Shown here piece by piece: positions 57,422 through 64,000 of a stretch of DNA of 64,000 nt. Every line of letters begins with the position of its first letter. Positions within the stretch are counted from its first letter, which is position 1. Both the position numbers and the translations under genes were made by a program. Source of the DNA: Piezodorus guildinii (lineage: Eukaryota; Arthropoda; Insecta; Hemiptera; Pentatomidae); assembly GCA_023052935.1 (NCBI GenBank), contig CM041293.1, positions 150,411,474 through 150,475,473 of the forward strand, in the 5' to 3' direction. Under the pieces are notes generated by a model, which made no database searches, was not told the origin of the DNA, and worked only from the letters and a program-made list of their open reading frames with translations.

Positions 57422-57616
57422 TAGCATTTCCAAGTCAATTGTAACTTTTTCCAAGTCAAATGTAACTTTTTCCAAGTCAAATGTAACCTTTTCCAAGTCA
57501 AATGTAACCCTTTCCATTTCAAATGTCACCTTTTCCAAGTCAAATGTAACCCTTTCCATTTCAAATGTCACCTTTTCCATTTCAAATGTTACCTTTTCCA
57601 AGTCAAATGTCACCTT
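57422..57616. repeat. 21-bp tandem repeat, left outer arm
   Basis: Units of TTTTCCAAGTCAAATGTAAC type, alternating CCAAGTC and CCATTTC subtypes. On the minus strand it reads as a heptad peptide (EKVTFDL), hence the ORF at 57413-57613; the same on plus in the right arm. Confidence 0.92.
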
Positions 57617-57839
57617 TTTCTTCAGTTCTAGCCTTAAATATTCCGTTTTATTTATTGAAAAATAATTAGTTTAATTAACATTATGACTTTTTTAATAATT
57701 TTGGCATATCTTATCGGTATTTTTTTTGTTTTTTTTAGATATTTGATATCAAGTTCGGTTTTTTACTAGCTAATATTTAAAAAACTAATTATCGTCTATT
57801 TAGTTTTAAGATAGTTTTTGATTTTTAGTTTGTAGAGGG

Positions 57840-59060
57840 GAGGGGTAGTTTTTGTGAATAATTAATGTGATTTCGGGTATTATAATTACGTTTTTCGAGC
57901 TGTATTTTTTATCGCTCGCGTGCATGTTAACTCGCATTAACTTTTAATGTTTTTTATTGATATGGGGATTAATTAATGTGCTTTCGGGTGGTTATGATTA
58001 CGTTTTTTGAGCTGTATCTTTTATCGGTCATGCGTATTTCTTCTCGCATTAACTTTTAATGTTTTTTATTGATTTAGGGATTAATTATTTTGCTTTCGGG
58101 TGGTTATGATTACGTTTTTTGAGCTGTATCTTTTATCGGTCATGCGTATTTCTTCTCGCATTGACTTTTAATGTTTTTTATTGATATAGGGATTAATCAA
58201 TGTGTTTTTGGGTATTATAATTACGTTTTTCGAACTGTATTTTTTATCGCTCGCGTGCATGTTAACTCGCATTCACTTTTAATGTTTTTTATTGATATAG
58301 GGATTAATTATTTTGCTTTCGGGTGGTTATGATTACGTTTTTTGAGCTGTATCTTTTATCTGTCATGCGTATTTCTTCTCGCATTAACTTTTAATGTTTT
58401 TTATTGATTTAGGGATTAATTATTTTGCTTTCGGGTGGTTATGATTACGTTTTTTGAGTTGTATCTTTTATCGGTCATGCGTATTTCAACTCGCATTTAC
58501 TTTTAATGTTTTTTATTGATATAGGGATTAATTATTTTGCTTTCGGGTGGTTATGATTACGTTTTTTGAGCTGTATCTTTTATCTGTCATGCGTATTTCT
58601 ACTCGCATTGACTTTTAATGTTTTTTATTGATATAGGGATTAATCAATGTGTTTTTGGGTATTATAATTACGTTTTTCGAACTGTATTTTTTATCGCTCG
58701 CGTGCATGTTAACTCGCATTCACTTTTAATGTTTTTTATTGATATAGGGATTAATTATTTTGCTTTCGGGTGGTTATGATTACGTTTTTTGAGCTGTATC
58801 TTTTATCGGTCATGCGTATTTCTTCTCGCATTAACTTTTAAGGTTTTTTATTGATATAAGGACTAATTAATGAGCTTTCGGGTGGTTATGATTACGTTTT
58901 TTGAGCTGTATCTTTTATCGCTTTTGCGTATTTCAACTCGCATTTAATTTTAATGTTTTTTATTGATACAGGGATCAATTATTTTTCTTTCGGGGGAGGG
59001 GAGGCTATTATTACGTTTTTTGAGCTGTATCTTTTATCGCTTATGCGTATTTCAACTTGC
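57840..59060. repeat. 111/112-bp tandem repeat, left inner arm (about 11 units)
   Basis: GGGATTAATT recurs at 57965, 58077, 58189, 58300 and onward. Two unit types: A with GGTGGTTATGATTACG and CATGCGTATTTC, B with GGTATTATAATTACG and CTCGCGTGCATGTTAA. Order outside-in is approximately B A A B A A A B A A A. Confidence 0.92.
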
Positions 59061-59900
59061 GTTTGCAGTGGTCTTTTTTTTGTTTTTTGTTTTAGGAGAT
59101 TCTTATAACGTGTTGTGAACTTTATTCTTTTATGCGCTTGGGAATTCCTACAGACCTTAGGTATTAGGTATTATGTTATAATTTGATGTAAAAATTATTT
59201 ATTGTGTTTTTTGCAGGATCTGATTACATTTTTGATCTGGACGTTACATCGCGATTGCGTATTCTTCTAGATCACTTTTTATTTAAGTTAAAAAGTGCAC
59301 TAGCTCTAAAAAAATGTCATAAACTCTATTAGTATTCCCGAAAACACTATAAACGTTCCCTCTATCGATTATTTATGAAATAGGAACAGTAACTTAAAAT
59401 GAGTAAAAGCAATAACAAATTTGGTTCAAATAATGTTATCAGAACATCCGAAAATATAATAAACGATTCCCAATTAAATTATCAAATAATTGTAAGACCA
59501 AGTTAGGAAGCGGATCCTTTACAACAGATTTAGTTCAAAAAATTTACCCAGGACGCTTGAAAAGGAACTATAACTAATCCTTTTATAAAATAATAATAAT
59601 ATAAAAAAAAAGAAAAAAAAAAAAAAAAAAAGCTAAACGATGTATATTTCAGCAACGTTATAATGAGAACAAAAAACAAGATAATCAATCCCAATATTAA
59701 TAAAAAAATATCAAAAATAAAGGCGAGTAGAAATCCACACAAGTGATAATAAAAAACCTTTTAAACATTTTCATAACCATGCGAAAACACAAGGATAGAT
59801 CTCTATAAAAATAAAAAGATTAAAAGTGAATTCGAGATAAATGCGTGGGAGCCATGACAAAATAAAACTCAAAAAAAGTAATTATAGGACCAGAAAACAC
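59061..59900. other. centre of the foldback element
   Basis: About 0.8 kb between the arms with decayed repeat-unit echoes (AGGAACAGTAACTTAAAATG). A-tract at about 59605-59631. The 70-codon minus frame at 59530-59742 spans that tract. No transposase motif seen. Confidence 0.6.
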
Positions 59901-61245
59901 AATTATCAACCCCATTAAAAGTAAATTTTAGTTAAAATAAGCGCGAGCGATAAAAAATATAGCTCGAAAAACGTAATCATAACCACCCGAAAGCAAAATA
60001 ATTAATCCCTATATCAATAAAAAACATTAAAAGTTAATGCGAAGTAACATGCACGCGAGCGATAAAAAATACAGTTCGAAAAACGTAATTATAATACCCG
60101 AAAACACATTGATTAATCCATATATCAATAAAAAACATTAAAAGTCAATGCGAGTAGAAATACGCATGACAGATAAAAGATACAGCTCAAAAAACGTAAT
60201 CATAACCACCCGAAAGCAAAATAATTAATCCCTATATCAATAAAAAACATTAAAAGTAAATGCGAGTTGAAATACGCATGACCGATAAAAGATACAACTC
60301 AAAAAACGTAATCATAACCACCCGAAAGCACATTAATTAATCCCTATATCAATAAAAAACATTAAAAGTTAATGCGAGTTAACATGCACGCGAGCGATAA
60401 AAAATACAGTTCGAAAAACGTAATTATAATACCCGAAAACACATTGATTAATCCATATATCAATAAAAAACATTAAAAGTCAATGCGAGTAGAAATACGC
60501 ATGACAGATAAAAGATACAGCTCAAAAAACGTAATCATAACCACCCGAAAGCAAAATAATTAATCCCTATATCAATAAAAAACATTAAAAGTAAATGCGA
60601 GTTGAAATACGCATGACCGATAAAAGATACAACTCAAAAAACGTAATCATAACCACCCGAAAGCACATTAATTAATCCCTATATCAATAAAAAACATTAA
60701 AAGTCAATGCGAGAAGAAATACGCATGACCGATAAAAGATACAGCTCAAAAAACGTAATCATAACCACCCGAAAGCAAAATAATTAATCCCTAAATCAAT
60801 AAAAAACATTAAAAGTTAATGCGAGAAGAAATACGCATGAACGATAAAAGATACAGCTCAAAAAACGTAATCATAACCACCCGAAAGCACATTAATTAAT
60901 CCCTATATCAATAAAAAACATTAAAAGTTAATGCGAGTTAACATGCACGCGTGCGATAAAAAATACAGCTCGAAAAACGTAATTATAATACCCGAAAACA
61001 CATTGATTAATCCCTATATCAATAAAAAACATTAAAAGTAAATGCGAGTTGAAATACGCATGACCTATAAAAGATACAGCTCAAAAAACGTAATCATAAC
61101 CACCCGAAAGCACATTAATTAATCCCTATATCAATAAAAAACATTAAAAGTTAATGCGAGTTAACATGCACGCGAGCGATAAAAAATACAGCTCGAAAAA
61201 CGTAATTATAATACCCGAAAACACATTAATTATTCACAAAAACTA
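59901..61245. repeat. 111/112-bp tandem repeat, right inner arm (about 12 units, inverted)
   Basis: Complement of the left array with the same A and B unit types; order outside-in is approximately B A B A A A A B A A B A, so unit order is not identical to the left arm. Confidence 0.92.
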
Positions 61246-61461
61246 CCCCTCCCCTCTACAAACTCAAAATCAATAACTATCTTAAAACTAAATAGACGAT
61301 AATTAGTTTTTTAAATATTAGCTAGTAAAAAACTGAACTTGATATCAAATATCTAAAAATACCGATATGATATGCCAAAAATATTAAAAAAGTCATAATG
61401 TTAATTAAACTAATTATTTTTCAATAAATAAATAAATAAAACGGAATATTTAAGGCTAGAA

Positions 61462-61665
61462 GTGAAGAAAGAAGTGACATTTGACTTGGAAAAGGTAACG
61501 TTTGAAATGGAAAAGGTGACATTTGACTTGGAAAAGGTAACATTTGAAATGGAAAAGGTGACATTTGAAATGGAAAGGGTTACATTTGACTTGGAAAAGG
61601 TTACATTTGACTTGGAAAAAGTTACATTTGACTTGGAAAAGGTTACAATTGACTTGGAAATGCTA
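61462..61665. repeat. 21-bp tandem repeat, right outer arm
   Basis: Mirror of 57422-57616; plus strand reads as EKVTFDL/EKVTFEM heptads with the terminal unit GTTACAATTGACTTGGAAAT. Confidence 0.92.
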
Positions 61666-62131
61666 TATTCAAGATTTTACGTTAGAAGAATAATTACAAG
61701 AAAACCCCATATCTTTTAAAATTCAAAGGATTCCTTAGAATAAAAAAAAACAGATATCAAAGCAGAATTAGGAGATGTGGGTAAACTACCTGGCAGAGAT
61801 ATTTTATGTTTTACAAGTACTCCGCATATGTTCGTTTTGAAACCAGTACAACTTTGTTTAATTATTTAGTAAGTAGGTAATGTTAACACTTCTGGAAAAT
61901 TTAAAATATCGGCATTTAAGCCCTGTCAGACTATTCCAATCAGAATGAAACCTACATGATATTAAAGCTCATTATATTTTACATCAATATATAGAGTTTA
62001 ATTAAAATCGATCGAGCTGTTTGTAAATGAATCGTAAAAAAGTGCAAAATGCATGGTTTAAAGTACCACGGTCGCCTGATTTTAGAGAAAAAGTTGCTGG
62101 AACATCTCAGGCGTATAGTTCTCTCAATATT

Positions 62132-62637
62132 TTTTTTTTTTTTTTTAAACATATTTATTGATATTTACAACTGTATTAAATAAAAATACATCTAGTAAAT
62201 GTGATGGTAATATACAAAACTGTCATGAAAAACATGTAGAGACACTACCCAGTGGCAGCACTCTAAAAATATTTTAAACTAGAAGGTCCCGGGGCCATTT
62301 CCTTTTCAGGCGCCTCGGAGGATTATCCGGAATTGAAGAGGAAGAAAGGATTGAAACTAGTGGGTTAGAGTGAGAATGGAGTTTGTCATGAAAGGATTGA
62401 TACCTGGTCCGGGCCAAATCAGTAACATAGGGAACATTAAGGTCTTTATGGATAAGTTTATTCGTGACAAAGTAAGGAGCGTTGAGGATTTTACGAAGGA
62501 TTTTGGATTGTAAGGATTGGATGCGGGAAGAATTTGATGGTTTAGTAGAGCCCCAAAGCTCTACTCCGTAAGTCCAGATTGGTCTTATAATAGTCATGTA
62601 GATAGATGAGCCTTTTGTAGTTAAGAGGAAGGTTTGA
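62132..62637 (-). mobile_element. LINE-A in H, antisense, 13-bp target duplication
   Basis: TTCTCTCAATATT at 62119-62131 and 62638-62650 flank a poly(T)-led LINE-A 3' copy of about 506 bases, the shortest clear insertion. Confidence 0.93.
62274..62597 (-). pseudogene. LINE-A reverse transcriptase extreme C-terminus
   Basis: MTIIRPIWTYGVELWGSTKP, RIQSLQSKILRKILNAPYFV, LIHKDLNVPYVTDLARTRYQ and PPRRLKRKWPRDLLV with an intact stop at 62274. Upstream codons (RLIY) are displaced by a 4-base duplication (CTAC), so the frame shifts just before the Met. No stops inside: one of the youngest copies. Confidence 0.85.
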
Positions 62638-62853
62638 TTCTCTCAATATTAAATTTCATTTTCGTACTTCTTTCCGTTTTCGAGCTAGACTTACCACAAA
62701 CACGTGGACACACAGATACACACACACCTTTTTGCGAAACTTGGTTATTTGGACTCAGAGGACCCTAAAACGTTGAAAACTGGAATTCGAAAATTTTCAC
62801 GATCGCAATACTTTCCCTTACTATATATTTCATATACAGGTAAGTGAAAGTAA

Positions 62854-63423
62854 AATAATATTTTTATCTTACTTCTAATCGAAGAAATAGATTACATTAT
62901 GTAATCTCTAGCTTTTATATGAAGGAATGTATTTTTTAATGACTAAGATGGCTCAGTCATTGCCAAAGTTTTTTTCGTTTTTTTTTTTTTTCATTTTTTT
63001 GGTTTTGTGTAGCTATTCATCTTATTTCATGATTGATTTTATTCTTTAAAGGACATTTAAAGTACGTTTATACTCTGAGAGTTCTTACATTATGTACCCA
63101 AAAGCAGTTATCGATTCAGCTTTGAAAGTATCCTAAAATTATTCTTTATGGTAATGACTATACACTCTCACAAATGCAACATACAGATACAATCGTCTTT
63201 GAACCCTATCAGTTAATGAGATTTGAAAGACGTAAGAGAGATGAATTCACTAATTGAGAATCCAGGGGTTTAAAATATTAAGCAGTTGGTAAACGAGCAG
63301 ATTACCTAAAAAAGATAGAAGAGGAAAGTAAAACATTTTACTAAAACTTAGTTGCAACAATATTATAAATAAAAGTGATATTAGTAGATACACCAGAACG
63401 TATTTCAAACAGTAGAAAAAAAA
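62854..63423. other. unassigned stretch
   Basis: Nothing recognised. Confidence 0.4.
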
Positions 63424-64000
63424 TCTGGTGAACGCAACACACGACTTTCCCTTGCTGTCATTATTTATATCAATTCAAGAATTTTTAAACAAATTTAGAA
63501 ACGAAAAAAGTTTTTAAATAATTATTAAAATTGGATTTTATTAGATACATGTGTTTTATTAAATAATCTATTATATTATTATCTACGACAATCAGTTTGT
63601 TTTATCCGCTTTTCATCACCCTCCGTTAACTTTTATAATAGTATGTATAAGATAATATTTTTTCTAAAATCTTTAGCATTCCAACGGTATATTATATATG
63701 TATATTACTGATCTTAAGTTCGAAAAAAAAAATGTATTTAAAAAATATTTTTTTAGGTTTCTCCTTTAGTTATTTTTCAAATTACCTCAACCAACATATT
63801 TACTTGTTTTTAGCAATATTAATCAAATGATATGGTCAATTTTATAAAATTATAGGTACCTTAGAGAAAGAAATTTTGAAATATCGGCATTTAAGACCTA
63901 TCAGTCTATTTCAAACAGAATGAAACCTACATGATATTAAAGCGCGTCCCATTTTACATCGATATAGCGAGTTTTAAACAAATTTAGAAACGAAAATAAG
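63424..64000 (+). mobile_element. family H element, 5' part (runs off the window)
   Basis: TCTGGTGAACGCAACACACG + ACTTTCCCTTGC, then TCAATTCAAGAATTTTTAAA, GTGTTTTATTAAATAATC, TTCCAACGGTATATTATA, ATATCGGCATTTAAG, ATCGATATAGCGAGTTT. The last bases (AAACAAATTTAGAAACGAAA) repeat the 5' segment, hinting at a rearrangement at the edge. Confidence 0.82.

Larger units (their letters stand above)
57422..61665. mobile_element. 4,244-bp foldback transposable element with tandem-repeat inverted arms
   Basis: Ends are mirror images: TAGCATTTCCAAGTCAATTG at 57422 and its complement ending at 61665. Each arm, from outside in: a 21-bp tandem repeat (about 9 units), about 230 bases of unique sequence, then a 111/112-bp tandem repeat (about 11 units left, 12 right). 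The centre (about 59065-59890) has no transposase-like frame. The paralogue at 17330 lacks the insert, defining the borders; TA is duplicated at minimum (2-5 bp ambiguous). Architecture matches foldback elements (FB, TU, Galileo); the family is not identified. Confidence 0.88.
56570..61890 (+). mobile_element. family H long variant, split by the foldback element
   Basis: 56570-57421 and 61666-61890 together match 16195-17570 (minus its SINE): TCTGGTGCGGGCAACGCACG start, poly(T) tract, ACTATCCGTCAATTTC, TTAATGATTTGGATGA, GAGCTAAATATA | TATTCAAG, TTTTACGTTAGAAGAATAA, AGGAGATGTGGGT, ATATTTTATGTTTTACA, TTTAATTATTTAGTAAGTAG. Confidence 0.85.
61891..62853 (+). mobile_element. family H 3' part, split by LINE-A
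   Basis: From AAATTTAAAATATCGGCATT through CTACATGATATTAAAGC, ATCTCAGGCGTATAG, (LINE) to GGAATTCGAAAATTTTCACG, GATCGCAATACTTTCCC and GGTAAGTGAAAGT at 62853. The 5' half is missing; it joins the long variant at about 61890. Confidence 0.85.

Noticed and set aside
57422..61665. CRISPR-like array or ordinary satellite for the 111/112-bp units
   Set aside because: Units are contiguous without spacers, and the mirror-image arrangement with defined ends and an empty-site paralogue fits a foldback element, not a satellite or CRISPR.

Overview
This window looks like AT-rich nuclear DNA from an animal, most likely an arthropod and probably an insect. That inference rests on the repeats: Jockey/R1-like LINE tails, Penelope-like elements with hammerhead-type tails, several tRNA-derived SINE families and a dense family of short elements with offset inverted ends. 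I see no convincing host protein-coding gene, no rRNA, no functional tRNA, no CRISPR array and no bacterial-type operon. Nearly every ORF of 60-150 codons is either the 3' end of a dead retroelement or a chance frame in a repeat.

Layout. 0-9 kb: the 3' end of a Penelope-like element (GIY-YIG endonuclease C-terminus and tail), LINE tails in both orientations, a 145-bp hairpin element, and a run of about 0.9-kb elements with offset inverted ends (here called family H). 9-22 kb: tRNA-derived SINEs (local names S1-S5), many with clear target-site duplications, including one H copy carrying three S2 insertions. 22-34 kb: mosaic H copies, LINE-A copies at 26 and 32-33 kb, and SINEs S6 and S3. 35-40 kb: a 133-bp perfect inverted pair of ribozyme-bearing Penelope-type tails with a 13-bp target duplication, LINE-B inside an H copy, and an H copy inside LINE-A. 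41-50 kb: more LINE-A and H copies, and AT microsatellites. 50-56 kb: two apparently identical 848-bp LINE-C 3' ends 4.4 kb apart; the second is flanked by 91-bp direct repeats. 56.6-62.9 kb: a 4.24-kb foldback element with tandem-repeat arms, sitting in a long H-type repeat whose unoccupied paralogue is at 17.3 kb.

How it fits together. The window is a layered record of transposition. LINE-A inserted into H copies, H inserted into LINE-A, S2/S1/S3 inserted into H, and the foldback element inserted into a long H variant, so these families were active in overlapping periods. The most notable objects are the foldback element with its empty-site paralogue, the minimal inverted Penelope-type ribozyme unit, the H family (possibly Helentron-related) with about two dozen copies, and the LINE-C insertion with unusually long flanking repeats. 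Names such as H, S1-S6 and LINE-A/B/C are local labels, not database names; class assignments come from motifs read by eye.
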